Assembly: GCF_900108175.1 (NCBI RefSeq)
Contig: NZ_FNVO01000004.1
Location: 310,001-374,000 of the forward strand
Direction: 5' to 3'
Origin: Thermomonospora echinospora
GTDB lineage: Bacteria > Actinomycetota > Actinomycetes > Streptosporangiales > Streptosporangiaceae
DNA: 64,000 nt
How positions within the stretch are numbered: position 1 is the first letter of the stretch; each line of letters starts with the position of its first letter. Position numbers and translations under genes: made by a program. The notes beneath the pieces were generated by a model. The model saw only the letters and a list, made by a program, of their open reading frames with translations, had not been told where the DNA came from and ran no database searches. Shown one piece after another: positions 54,840 through 63,006 of the stretch.

Positions 54840-54858
54840 TTCCTAGGTAACCTAGGAA
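54840..54858. promoter_or_regulatory. GntR operator, perfect 19-base palindrome
   Basis: TTCCTAGGTAACCTAGGAA, mirror arms of nine bases around one A. A weaker relative TTTCTAGGAAA lies at 54800-54810, nearer the gntR start. Placed upstream of the transfer genes. Confidence 0.7.
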
Positions 54859-54888
54859 CGTACGAACCTGTCCAGCCTGGAGGCTGCC

Positions 54889-55230
54889 ATGCGCAACATG
54901 CCCATAGACACCACGAACCTGGCCTTCGTGTGCGTCTCCCCGCCGCGCCCAAAGCTCGTCAATCAGGAAACCGGCGAGATCAAGATGGACAAGAACGGGG
55001 ACGCCGTTTATCAGGTCGGCTTGTCCTGCTCCAACGCGGAGGGGAGGGTCGACCTGCTCACGGTCCAGGTGACCGGCGATCCGGGGGTCACCCTCGGACA
55101 GGTTGTGACGCCGGTCGGCCTGGTCGGCTTCTTCTGGGAGCAGACGATCAACGGCGAGCGGCGGTCGGGCGTCTCCTTCCGCGCTGAGCGCGTCGTCCCG
55201 GTCGGCGCCGAGAACGCGGCGGCTGCCTGA
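54889..55230 (+). CDS. Small AICE regulatory protein (SCO3933-like) upstream of tra
   Basis: 113 residues, GGAGG six bases before ATG. Beta-rich sequence with SPPRPKLVNQETGEIKMDKNGDAVYQVGLSC and GVTLGQVVTPVGLVGFFWEQTINGERRSGVSFRAERV. This small protein is repeatedly found immediately upstream of the AICE traB and is commonly labelled a regulatory protein; its role is not established. One base separates its stop from the tra ATG. Expression is likely under the GntR palindrome. Confidence 0.7.
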   Translation: MRNMPIDTTNLAFVCVSPPRPKLVNQETGEIKMDKNGDAVYQVGLSCSNAEGRVDLLTVQVTGDPGVTLGQVVTPVGLVGFFWEQTINGERRSGVSFRAERVVPVGAENAAAA

Positions 55231-55231
55231 C

Positions 55232-56575
55232 ATGGAGGTGCCCACTGCCTACCTGGTGCTCGGGGCCCTGGCCGCTGCGGCGGCCGGGCTCTGGGCCTGG
55301 CATCGATCCCACCCGCTGTCGTTCTGGTATGGCGTCGCCTTCCCGGTCCGGGTCGTCCGGGTCTATCTCACCTGGCGCTCCGTCGCGTCGGGCTGCAAGC
55401 TCACCCGGACTAAGCGTGCTTGGCGGGTGACCCTGGACGCGATCCCGGTCGTAGGGCCGGCGGCCCGGTCGGCTGCGACGGTGGTCGAGCAGAAGCGGCG
55501 CGTCCGGCGGGTCGAGGTCGACCATGCCCCGCGTCTGGGCCTGATGAAGCCCACGCCCTACGGTTGGCGGCTGCGGGTCAAGCTCCTGGACGGCCAAGTG
55601 CCAGACGACTATGCCAAGGTCTCTGACCGGCTGGCGCATTCCTGGCGGGTGCATGGCGTCCGCGTCCTGGAGGACGCGCCCGGCCGCATCACCCTCCTGG
55701 CCACTCGCCGTGACCCGCTCGCCCTCGTCACCGTGACCGGCGGCGCTGGGGAGCTGCTCGTGGTCCGTCCGGGCGTGCTGGAGAACGGCGAGCCCTGGGT
55801 GATGGACTTCCGGACGGTGCCGCACTGGCTGATCGTCGGCGCGACGCAGTCGGGCAAGTCCAACCTTGCCAACGCCGTGATCCGGGCACTGGCTCCTCAG
55901 CGGGTCGCCATCATCGGCTTCGACCTCAAGGGCGGGGTGGAGTTCACGCCCTATGCTCCTCGGCTCTCCGCGCTGGCCACCACTCGTAAGGAATCGGTGG
56001 ACCTGCTGGAGAAGCTCGTCGCCGAAGTCGAAGACAGGATGGCCACGTGCCGCGCGCACGGTGCGCGCAACATCTGGAGACTTCCGGAGTCGGCTCGCCC
56101 GATGCCGATCGTCGTCCTGGTGGACGAGGTCGCAGAGCTGTTCCTGATGGCGGACAAGTCCGAGAAGGAACTGATCGCCAAGACCGGCACGGCACTGCTG
56201 CGTATCGCCCAGCTTGGCCGGGCGTTCGGCGTGTTCCTGCTGGTGTGCGGTCAGCGCGTCGGCTCTGACCTGGGCCCCGGCGTCACCGCCTTGCGTGCCC
56301 AGCTCACCGGCCGTGTCTGCCACCGGGTCAACGACCCGGAAACCGCGAACATGGCGCTGGGCGATCTCGACCCGGCGGCCTTGGAAGTCGCCCGGTCCAT
56401 CCCTGCGGACACTCCCGGCGTCGCAGTGGTGGCAGGACAGGGCGGCACCTGGCATCGCGCCCGTGCCGTGCTCGTCACGGAAGAAGAAGCCGAACACGCC
56501 GCGCGTCAGTTCGCGGACCTCGCTCCCTCCTGGGATGACCTCGTCGGCCGTCACCCGTTCCTCGACGCCGCGTAA
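55232..56575 (+). CDS. traB: Conjugative DNA translocase, FtsK/SpoIIIE type
   Basis: 447 residues. One or two N-terminal membrane helices (YLVLGALAAAAAGLWAW; YGVAFPVRVVRVYL), then a RecA-like motor: Walker A GATQSGKS at 203-210, DLKGG, Walker B IVVLVDEVAEL near 290, FLLVCGQRVGSDL, and TGRVCHRVNDPETANMALGD. In streptomycete plasmids TraB alone moves double-stranded DNA between mycelial cells. A clear relative of the fragment at 63007-63263. Complete length for AICE Tra. Confidence 0.9.
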   Translation: MEVPTAYLVLGALAAAAAGLWAWHRSHPLSFWYGVAFPVRVVRVYLTWRSVASGCKLTRTKRAWRVTLDAIPVVGPAARSAATVVEQKRRVRRVEVDHAPRLGLMKPTPYGWRLRVKLLDGQVPDDYAKVSDRLAHSWRVHGVRVLEDAPGRITLLATRRDPLALVTVTGGAGELLVVRPGVLENGEPWVMDFRTVPHWLIVGATQSGKSNLANAVIRALAPQRVAIIGFDLKGGVEFTPYAPRLSALATTRKESVDLLEKLVAEVEDRMATCRAHGARNIWRLPESARPMPIVVLVDEVAELFLMADKSEKELIAKTGTALLRIAQLGRAFGVFLLVCGQRVGSDLGPGVTALRAQLTGRVCHRVNDPETANMALGDLDPAALEVARSIPADTPGVAVVAGQGGTWHRARAVLVTEEEAEHAARQFADLAPSWDDLVGRHPFLDAA

Positions 56576-56755
56576 CCCTCCGTCTCCTCCGGCCCGGTGT
56601 GAGCCCTGATCACGCCGCGTCCCTACCCGTCCCATGCCCGAAACCCGTCCTGGAGGTGCCATGTCCCCGCGGCTCTCTCGTCCTGGGGCCGTCCCGGTTC
56701 GTCCTCGCTCGTCCTGGGCGTCGTCCTCGTCCGTCCCGGCCTTCGGCGGTGCGTC

Positions 56756-57520
56756 ATGATGCGCCGCGTCGGCGCTGCCGTGGCCGACTCGGGACCGGTC
56801 CTCATCCTGGCTGGCATCGCGGCGGCCGGGTCGTTCACGCACATCCGCGACACTGCCGCCGAACACGGTCAAGGCGGCTGGATGGCCTGGGCCGTGGCCG
56901 TGTGCATCGACCTCACCTGTGTCATGGCGGCCCGCGAGCGGCAGCGGGACAAGCGCACCGGGCGGCAGACGGCGCGGCTGTCGTGGCCGACGCTCGTCCT
57001 AGTCGGGGGCATCCTGCTGAGCCTCGCCGCGAACCTGGCACAGGCTGAGCCGTCCGTCTGGGGCTGGCTGGCGGCCGGTACTCCGGCCGTTGCCTTCCTG
57101 GTCGCCGTCTCCATGCTGGAGCGCCGCGCATCCGCTCCTCGTCCTGAGCCGTCCGCCGTCCCGTCCCCGGACCCGCTTCCCGTCCCGCCGTCTTTCGGCC
57201 GTCCGGCTGAGCCGTCCTCGGTTCCGGCGGTCGAGGACGAACCGCGTCCGCAACTCCCGGCGGGCCAGGGCGAGCAGACCGAGATTTCCGTCACTACGGC
57301 TGATCCGGCGCCTCGCCCGGCGGACGCGGTGCCGGGTCCGGCTGCTCCGCTGCTCGACTTCGCCCGGCGCGTCGCTGCCGAGCATGAGGACAAGCACGGG
57401 TGCCCGATCACCCGCGATGCCCTCCGGGCTCGGCTGGGTGTGTCGAACCAACTCGCCTCGGACCTGTTGCGCCAGGTACGCGCGGACTCCAAGGGCCTTC
57501 ATGCGGAGGTGTCCCGATGA
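56756..57520 (+). CDS. SpdB/DUF2637-like membrane protein
   Basis: 254 residues. N-terminal 115 residues hold about four helices in DUF2637 pattern: PVLILAGIAAAGSFTHIRDTAAEHGQGGWMAWAVAVCIDLTCVMAARER and SWPTLVLVGGILLSLAANLAQAEPSVWGWLAAGTPAVAFLVAVSML. Followed by a Pro-rich linker and a terminal winged-helix-like part (HGCPITRDALRARLGVSNQLASDLLRQV). SpdB-type proteins aid spread of the element within mycelium. Overlaps the next gene. The 180 bases between tra and this gene hold no clear ORF. Confidence 0.75.
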   Translation: MMRRVGAAVADSGPVLILAGIAAAGSFTHIRDTAAEHGQGGWMAWAVAVCIDLTCVMAARERQRDKRTGRQTARLSWPTLVLVGGILLSLAANLAQAEPSVWGWLAAGTPAVAFLVAVSMLERRASAPRPEPSAVPSPDPLPVPPSFGRPAEPSSVPAVEDEPRPQLPAGQGEQTEISVTTADPAPRPADAVPGPAAPLLDFARRVAAEHEDKHGCPITRDALRARLGVSNQLASDLLRQVRADSKGLHAEVSR

Positions 57521-57807
57521 CGGTCGACGAACTGACCGCCTGGCGGCTGCGGTGCCGGGTCTGCCAAGTCACCAGCGGCGGACTGACCTGGGTGAAGTTG
57601 CTGGGCCTGCGGGGTGGTCCCTCGTGCTCGTCCTGCGGGGCGAAGGAAGTCACGGCACAGGAGCCGGCGTCTGGGGCGGCGGTCGTCTTCCCCCGTCCGC
57701 TCGCCCCACTCGGCGAGTTGTGGCGGTGCTGCAACTGCGGCGGGACGGGCCTGGACGCCTACGGGGACACCTGCCCGCACTGCGCGGGCCTCGGGCACTG
57801 CCAATGA
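57517..57807 (+). CDS. AICE small zinc-finger-like protein
   Basis: 96 residues. Eight-plus cysteines in CxxC pairs: CRVCQV, CSSCGAKE, CCNCGGTG and CPHCAGLGHC, the latter two in the DnaJ zinc-finger style (CxxCxGxG). Starts with ATG overlapping the stop of the SpdB-like gene. Commonly seen in AICEs between spd and rep; function unknown, may bind nucleic acid. Confidence 0.65.
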   Translation: MTVDELTAWRLRCRVCQVTSGGLTWVKLLGLRGGPSCSSCGAKEVTAQEPASGAAVVFPRPLAPLGELWRCCNCGGTGLDAYGDTCPHCAGLGHCQ

Positions 57808-57902
57808 CCTGAACGCCCCCGGCGTGGCCACACAACCACCAAGTTCCGCGCCACGTCGGGGGCCGTCCCCAACCGCCTCAACGGTAAGGAGACCCCTCCA
57901 TC

Positions 57903-59300
57903 GTGCCTCACCCTGTCATCACGCCGCAGGACGCCCGGCTGATGGCCAAGATCCTTGACCGGCCGGACTTCGCCCGGTGGGCCGCTCGCGCCCGTGCCAC
58001 GGGCGGCTGTGCTCAGCCGATCTTTCTCACCGGGACCGTGGATCACGTCCACACCGGAACCGGTGAAGTCCTGCACCACTACTCCACCGACACAGAACCG
58101 GACGGGGCGCTTCCGGTTGCCTGCAAAACCCGGCGGGCCACCCGATGCCCTGCCTGCGCTGAGGTCTATCGGGCCGATACCTACCAGCTCATCCGCGCGG
58201 GCCTAGCGGGTGGCAAGGGGGTTCCCGAGACCGTCACGGCGCACCCGGCCGCGTTCGTCACGCTCACCGCGCCCTCGTTCGGACCCGTCCACGCGCGGCG
58301 GGAACGCTCCGGCGGCCGGGTCGAGCGTTGCCACCCTCGCCGCGACGCCAAGCCGTGCCCGCATGGCGTGGTGGCCTCCTGCGGGGCTCGACACGACCGG
58401 GATGACCCCAAGCTCGGTGAACCGCTGTGCCCCGACTGCTACGACTACGCGGGGTCGGTGCTGTTCAACGCGCTCGCTCCTGAGCTGTGGCGGCGCTTCA
58501 CGCTGGCGCTGCGCCGGTACCTGGCCAAGTGCGCGGGGCTCACACAGAAGGAACTGCGCGAAACCCTCGCGGTCTCCTTCGCCAAGGTGGCCGAGTACCA
58601 GCGGCGCGGCGTCGTCCACTTTCACGCGGTCATCCGCTTCGACGGTCCCGCTGGGCCGTCCACGCCCCCGCCCGGCTGGGCGGACGTCCAGCTCCTGGAC
58701 GACGCGGTCCGGCACGCTGCGGCGGCCGTGTCGGTGACCACTCCGGCGGCTCCGGGCATCCCCGCCCGCTCCCTCACCTGGGGTGCTCAGGTAGATGTGC
58801 GGCGCATCACCTCCTCGGGCGCACTCACACAGGAAGCCGTGGCCGGCTACGTGGCCAAGTACGCCACCAAGGCGGCTGAGTGCGTCGGGACCCTGGACCG
58901 GCGGCTTCGTCCCACTGACGACCTGGACAAGCTGCCGATCACGCCTCATGCCCGGCGACTCATCCGCGAGTGCCTGCGCCTGGGCGCCCTGGAGCAGTTC
59001 GCAGAGCTTCGGCTCGTCCAGTGGGCTCACATGCTCGGGTTCCGGGGTCACTTCTCGACCAAGTCCCGCCGGTACTCCACCACCCTTGGCGCGCTTCGCG
59101 CGGCTCGGATCGCCTACGTGCGTGCACAGTTCCCCGGCTGGCAGCCGCCCGACGACCAGGGCCCCGAACTGATCACCGCCATCGGTGAATGGCGCTTCCA
59201 CAGTCAAGGGCTCACGCGCGGCGAAGCCCTCGTCACCGCCGCACTCACCGGCAAACCACTCCCGCCTCCGGCATCGACAGACAGGAGAACGGCTGCATGA
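57903..59300 (+). CDS. repSA: Replication initiator (RepSA-like)
   Basis: 465 residues. Zinc-ligand region CKTRRATRCPACAEVYRADT and the rolling-circle HUH-like motif VVHFHAVIRFDGP near residue 240, then SSGALTQEAVAGYVAKYATKA near 305, whose YVAKYATK holds the candidate nicking tyrosines. This is the pSAM2 RepSA family that initiates rolling-circle replication after excision. GTG start; no ribosome-binding site other than AAGGAG 12 bases upstream. Overlaps xis. Confidence 0.85.
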   Translation: MPHPVITPQDARLMAKILDRPDFARWAARARATGGCAQPIFLTGTVDHVHTGTGEVLHHYSTDTEPDGALPVACKTRRATRCPACAEVYRADTYQLIRAGLAGGKGVPETVTAHPAAFVTLTAPSFGPVHARRERSGGRVERCHPRRDAKPCPHGVVASCGARHDRDDPKLGEPLCPDCYDYAGSVLFNALAPELWRRFTLALRRYLAKCAGLTQKELRETLAVSFAKVAEYQRRGVVHFHAVIRFDGPAGPSTPPPGWADVQLLDDAVRHAAAAVSVTTPAAPGIPARSLTWGAQVDVRRITSSGALTQEAVAGYVAKYATKAAECVGTLDRRLRPTDDLDKLPITPHARRLIRECLRLGALEQFAELRLVQWAHMLGFRGHFSTKSRRYSTTLGALRAARIAYVRAQFPGWQPPDDQGPELITAIGEWRFHSQGLTRGEALVTAALTGKPLPPPASTDRRTAA

Positions 59301-59554
59301 GCAGGGCAGAAGCTCAAACATTCTCAATCGACCTGAGTGAGCGGCTGCTGACCGTCGCGGAAGCGGCCGAGTACCTGAACACCAGCGAACGGTTCCCTCG
59401 ACGGCTCATCGAGGAACGGCGCATCCGCTTCGTCCGCCTCGGTGAGCCGGGCAAGCGCGGACACATCCGCATCCCCGAATCCGCACTTCGCGAGTTCGTC
59501 AATGCCGGGCTGGTCGAACCCATGACCGTCTCTGACAACTGGAGGGCTGCGTAA
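59297..59554 (+). CDS. xis: Excisionase (MerR-like helix-turn-helix)
   Basis: 85 residues. LLTVAEAAEYLNTSERFPRRLIEERRIRFVRLGEPGKRGHIRIPESALREFV is a winged-helix Xis/MerR fold. It directs the integrase toward excision at attL/attR. Start overlaps the rep stop; stop overlaps the int ATG (TAATG), so rep-xis-int is one transcript as in pSAM2. Confidence 0.88.
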   Translation: MSRAEAQTFSIDLSERLLTVAEAAEYLNTSERFPRRLIEERRIRFVRLGEPGKRGHIRIPESALREFVNAGLVEPMTVSDNWRAA

Positions 59555-60717
59555 TGGCGAAGCGGGACTTCGGAAGCGTGAGGCAGTTGCCCTCCGGACG
59601 CTGGCAAGCCCGCTACCGGGACCCTGACGGGAAGCGGCGTACCGCTCCGCAGACGTTCACGACCAAGCGAGAGGCGAACCGCTGGCTCACGCTGAAAGCA
59701 GCGGAGATCGAACGGGGAGAGTGGATCAACCCGGACGCTGGAAAGATCACGCTGGGAGAGTGGGGCACCCGGTGGCTGGAATCCGTCCGCCCAAGCCTCA
59801 AGCCCAAGACGTACGCCTCCTACCTCTCGCTGTTCAAGACCCAGGTCAAGCCGCGCTTCGGGGAGTCGGCGCTCACGTCCATCCGGCCGATGGCGGTGAG
59901 TGAGTGGATCGCGGACATGAGCGGCCGGGGCTTGAGTGCCTCCCGCATCCGACAGGCTCACGTCGTGCTCGCCCTCATGATGGAGACGGCGGTGAACAAC
60001 GAACTCATCCGAGTCTCGCCGTGCGTGGGGACCAAGCTCCCGCGCGTGGTGGTGCGTGATCCGGTCATCCTCACTCAGGACCAGGTCGCCGCCCTCGTCA
60101 AGGCCGCGGTGCCCCCGCACGATCTCCTCATCGAGATCATGGCTTACACGGGCCTGCGCATCGGTGAGGCGTTCGCGCTCCGGCGCAGGAGCATCGACCT
60201 CGAAGCGGCGTGCATCCGCGTCACAGAGACGCTGGTCGAGATCTCGGGGAAGACCTCGTTCGGCACTCCGAAGGATCACCAGGTGCGAGACGTGGAGATC
60301 CCCGCGTTCCTGGTGCGCCGTCTTCGTGCTCACCTGGACGAGATGGAAGACCAGTCACCGAACGCCCTGCTGTTCGTGAACCGGCGGGGCAACCCGCTCC
60401 ACTACAACGCATGGCGGACGTGGAAGTTCGACCCGGCCGCCGATAAGGCGGGACTGGACAGCGTCAAGCCTCACGACCTGCGGGCTTCTCATGCCTCATG
60501 GGTGGCAGACCGCTGGGGCGTCCTGGCGGCCGGGCGCCGTCTCGGGCACTCCAACACGACCATCACGACCCGGCACTACGCGCGTAGGCTGGAGGGCAGA
60601 GACACCGACGTGGCTCGGGGCCTAGAGGCTCTGCGGGACGGTGACAAGGCGCCTAGGGCACGTACGGGGCACGACGAGGACGACGACGATCCTCCGGGCG
60701 TTCCGGTACCGGCCTGA
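59554..60717 (+). CDS. int: Tyrosine-family integrase
   Basis: 387 residues. AP2-like N-terminal arm-binding domain (GSVRQLPSGRWQARYRDPDGKRRTAPQTFTTKREANRWL), core SAM-like domain (about 66-165), catalytic domain with R202 (TGLRIGE), H307/R310 (KPHDLR), H332 (LGHSN) and nucleophile Y342 (RHYARR). All five residues present. It integrates the element into the 3' end of tRNA-Tyr; attR starts 42 bases after its stop. A tail of acidic residues (GHDEDDDDPPG) is typical. Confidence 0.93.
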   Translation: MAKRDFGSVRQLPSGRWQARYRDPDGKRRTAPQTFTTKREANRWLTLKAAEIERGEWINPDAGKITLGEWGTRWLESVRPSLKPKTYASYLSLFKTQVKPRFGESALTSIRPMAVSEWIADMSGRGLSASRIRQAHVVLALMMETAVNNELIRVSPCVGTKLPRVVVRDPVILTQDQVAALVKAAVPPHDLLIEIMAYTGLRIGEAFALRRRSIDLEAACIRVTETLVEISGKTSFGTPKDHQVRDVEIPAFLVRRLRAHLDEMEDQSPNALLFVNRRGNPLHYNAWRTWKFDPAADKAGLDSVKPHDLRASHASWVADRWGVLAAGRRLGHSNTTITTRHYARRLEGRDTDVARGLEALRDGDKAPRARTGHDEDDDDPPGVPVPA

Positions 60718-60758
60718 CCTGCGGCGGAACCGTCCAAGATCGGGAACCGGGCGTAGAT

Positions 60759-60835
60759 CTGTAAATCCGTCGGCTTAGCCTACCCAGGTTCGAATCCTGG
60801 ACCCGCCACACCACATCGAACGGCCCCTGACCAGG
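60759..60835 (+). repeat. attR: 77-base direct repeat
   Basis: Exact match to attL. Only the 3' half of the tRNA is present, so it is not a functional tRNA gene. Confidence 0.93.
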
Positions 60836-60858
60836 TCATCCCTGGTCAGGGGCCGTTC
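60818..60858 (+). terminator. Perfect stem of the original tRNA-Tyr terminator, now at attR
   Basis: Arms GAACGGCCCCTGACCAGG / CCTGGTCAGGGGCCGTTC, 18 perfect pairs, 5-base loop. The 5' arm is within the att core; the 3' arm lies outside the AICE. This is probably the ancestral terminator that followed tRNA-Tyr, or that of the older element. Confidence 0.85.
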
Positions 60859-60961
60859 GCATGTGGTCTGCGGGGCGATCTGTTCGACATGTTGTGGTTG
60901 TTGCGGGTGTTGGGTGATCCGTGATGCCAGCATGGCCTCCAGCCGAGGAGAGGGGGCTGCC

Positions 60962-61546
60962 ATGTTCGGTCGGCGGGACGAGCTGGCGCAGGTGGAGGCG
61001 CGGCTGGCGGAGTTGGAGGAACGGCTGGCGGAGCGGGTCGACGCCGTGTCCGGGGATGCGGCGCGGATCGAGCGGAAGCTCGATGACCTGGAGGCCCGGC
61101 TGCGGGGGGAGCCTGTGGACCGGGTGGAGTTCCTGCTCGCTTCGGTGGCCGAGGAGGTGCGGGCCGACCTGAAGGGGCTGGTGGCCGACGCGGAGCGGCT
61201 CCGACAGGTCACCAGGGACGTCGAACACCGGCACGAGGAGGCGGAGCGGGCGCTGCGGGCTCTGGTGTCGCGGCTGGAGGGCGGCATCGAGCCGCCTGCC
61301 CGGAGCAAGGTGGTGTTCAACAAGGTGTACAGGGCCGAGACCCTGCTCTACGTGGCCGCCTACTTCACGTACGGGAAACCGACGGAAGTCTCGATTCTTG
61401 CTGGTGATGAGGACCCGCCCACCACGGTCTGCAGCGGGATGGGATCGGACTACGCGAGCGCCATCATCCGCCCTGGGGAGTACTGGATGGTCAAGTCGAA
61501 GCGCGAGCGTTCGGACGTCAAGTGCCTCTGCACGCCCCTGTACTGA
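60962..61546 (+). CDS. Coiled-coil protein with unknown C-terminal domain
   Basis: 194 residues. Start ATG chosen for GAGAGGGGGCTGCC upstream. Residues 5-120 form a long coiled coil (ELAQVEARLAELEERLAERV, DDLEARLRGEPVDRVEFLLA, EEAERALRALVSRL); residues 125-194 are a small beta-rich domain (RSKVVFNKVYRAETLLYVAAYFTYGKPTEVSILAGDEDPPTTVCSG). No known family. Lies between attR and the third att copy, so it belongs to the remnant of another integrated element. Confidence 0.6.
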   Translation: MFGRRDELAQVEARLAELEERLAERVDAVSGDAARIERKLDDLEARLRGEPVDRVEFLLASVAEEVRADLKGLVADAERLRQVTRDVEHRHEEAERALRALVSRLEGGIEPPARSKVVFNKVYRAETLLYVAAYFTYGKPTEVSILAGDEDPPTTVCSGMGSDYASAIIRPGEYWMVKSKRERSDVKCLCTPLY

Positions 61547-61770
61547 GCGGTGAAGCGATGCCGTCGGTCTGTGGAACGGCCCCGAACGATCGGTGGCTGC
61601 TCCGGGAAGAGGGCCGCGGCATCGTCCGCATCGCCGAGTCCGGCTCTGATCGAGGTCTGACGGTCTCGCGCGGGCCGTCCGGCGCGTGCGGCGTGGGCGC
61701 CGGTCACCGGTCCGGCTGGCCGCGCATCGCGCACCGCTGTACCGGCGGTCACGGGGTACGCGCCGCCGCC

Positions 61771-61956
61771 TCAGTGTTCTTCGCGACGTCCACGACGGCT
61801 CCACCGGTTACGCACCGATGCCACAATCAAACCGACCCACGTCCCCGCAAAACCCCCCAGCAGGCCAGTGCCTATCGCACTGTCGGGACCAGTATTGGCC
61901 CCCCACAGCGCTCCCACCAGCCCGCCAATCACGAGGCCTACGAACGCAGCGAGCAC
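61771..61956 (-). CDS. Small two-helix glycine-rich membrane protein
   Basis: 61 residues, GTG start with GGAGGGG five bases upstream. Two helices with glycine zipper spacing (AAFVGLVIGGLVGALWGA; GTGLLGGFAGTWVGLIVASV), ending in a basic tail (RNRWSRRGRREEH). Glycine-zipper peptides of this kind occur in small membrane toxins and stress proteins, but no match is claimed. Confidence 0.45.
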   Translation of the reverse strand: MLAAFVGLVIGGLVGALWGANTGPDSAIGTGLLGGFAGTWVGLIVASVRNRWSRRGRREEH

Positions 61957-62291
61957 AACGCCCCTCCGGCAGCCGACAACGCACTCAGCCTCCACCAGGA
62001 CCCGGCAACCGTCCACCCTTGCCCCAAAAACAACCCTCCGGCGGGGGCACTCCGGCTCCGGGAAGCCCAAACCGCACGGGCACCGGTGGCCGGTGGTGAG
62101 GGCGGAAGCCCGGTCTTCCCGCCCACCGCCGTCCCAGGCGCAGCCGAGCAGACCAGGGCCAGGGCGCGAAGGTCGTTCGTCCAGTAGGGCGCTTCACCTT
62201 CACGCCCTGGCCCCGGCCCGCTCCCCGAAGGGTGGGGCGACGGCAGACAGGAAGACCAGGGGAGGGGCCTCGTTGCGCGCGAGATCAGTTA

Positions 62292-62675
62292 TCAGAGTTT
62301 TCCCGGCTCTCGGCCAAGGGGGAAGGACCTGCCTGTGCTCCGAGCCCTCTCTCTCCAGAGCGACCATATCTTTCGCGCGATCCACACCAGCGCGATGATG
62401 GCGACTTGCAGGGGGGATGCCGGCGTAAAGCGAAGACCGAAGAAGGCGACCGAGGTGAAACAGAACAAGAACCACAGCCCGAGGATGATTACGATCAGGT
62501 GATCCGCAAGCTGCCTGCTGGGCCGTATGGGCCTCGATCTGAGCAGGTCCTGCACTCCCGCAAAGGTCATTGCCGCCCCGATCACGCCGATCACCGCGAT
62601 TTGCAGATCAGCCCACACGGCGGAACCCCCTTGATCTTCAAAGAGCATCATCCCGGACGCCTGCCCTCGCAGCAA
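62292..62675 (-). CDS. Small membrane protein of the remnant region
   Basis: 127 residues, three helices: ADLQIAVIGVIGAAMTFAGV, LADHLIVIILGLWFLFCFTSVAFFG and LQVAIIALVWIA. In-frame ATGs at codons 1, 9 and 10 (MMLFEDQGGS) leave the start open. Family unknown. Confidence 0.5.
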   Translation of the reverse strand: MLRGQASGMMLFEDQGGSAVWADLQIAVIGVIGAAMTFAGVQDLLRSRPIRPSRQLADHLIVIILGLWFLFCFTSVAFFGLRFTPASPLQVAIIALVWIARKIWSLWRERARSTGRSFPLGREPGKL

Positions 62676-62924
62676 GTAGTGCTCGCACGCAGCACGACGA
62701 CCGGCCTTGACGGCAACACCGGCGAACGCCAGCGCACGCCGACAGGCGTCAGCAGCAGGTCATCAGCGCCATGGACACTGATCATCTTGACGCGGAAAAA
62801 GCTGATAAAGATGCGGCCGACCGACCAAGGTATCTCACGGATATTCGCGAGATGATGCTCGGCCGCAGGCCGATAGCCGATGGCTTCGGTGCAGATCAGG
62901 GTCAGGGAGGCGCTGTCAGCCATG
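62648..62924 (-). CDS. Possible hypothetical protein next to the third att site
   Basis: 92 residues; begins MADSASLTLICTEAIGYRPA and overlaps the previous gene. The middle (REIPWSVGRIFISFFRVKMISV) looks protein-like; the C-terminus does not. No clear ribosome-binding site except CAGG. Low certainty. Confidence 0.3.
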
Positions 62925-62929
62925 GCGCA

Positions 62930-63006
62930 CTGTAAATCCGTCGGCTTAGCCTGCCCAGGTTCGAATCCTGGACCCGCCACACCACATCGAAAGGCCCCTG
63001 ACCAGG
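62930..63006 (+). repeat. Third att copy (tRNA-Tyr 3' half), two mismatches
   Basis: Matches the att core with A-to-G in TAGCCTACCC and C-to-A in GAACGG. Lies 2.17 kb to the right of attR, marking the end of a second, decayed element in tandem. Confidence 0.9.

Larger units (their letters stand above)
49332..60835. mobile_element. Actinomycete integrative and conjugative element (AICE) in tRNA-Tyr
   Basis: Bounded by 77-base perfect direct repeats, 11.4 kb apart. Content and order match pSAM2-like AICEs: small unknown genes, regulators (XRE, GntR), a small regulatory protein plus Tra FtsK-like ATPase, SpdB-like membrane protein, RepSA-like replication initiator, excisionase and tyrosine integrase next to attR. 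All modules look intact, so it is probably functional for excision, rolling-circle replication and TraB-type double-stranded DNA transfer. Confidence 0.9.

Noticed and set aside
60759-60835. Second tRNA-Tyr gene
   Set aside because: Only the sequence from the anticodon loop onward is present; the 5' acceptor and D arm are missing. It is an att site. The same holds for 62930-63006.
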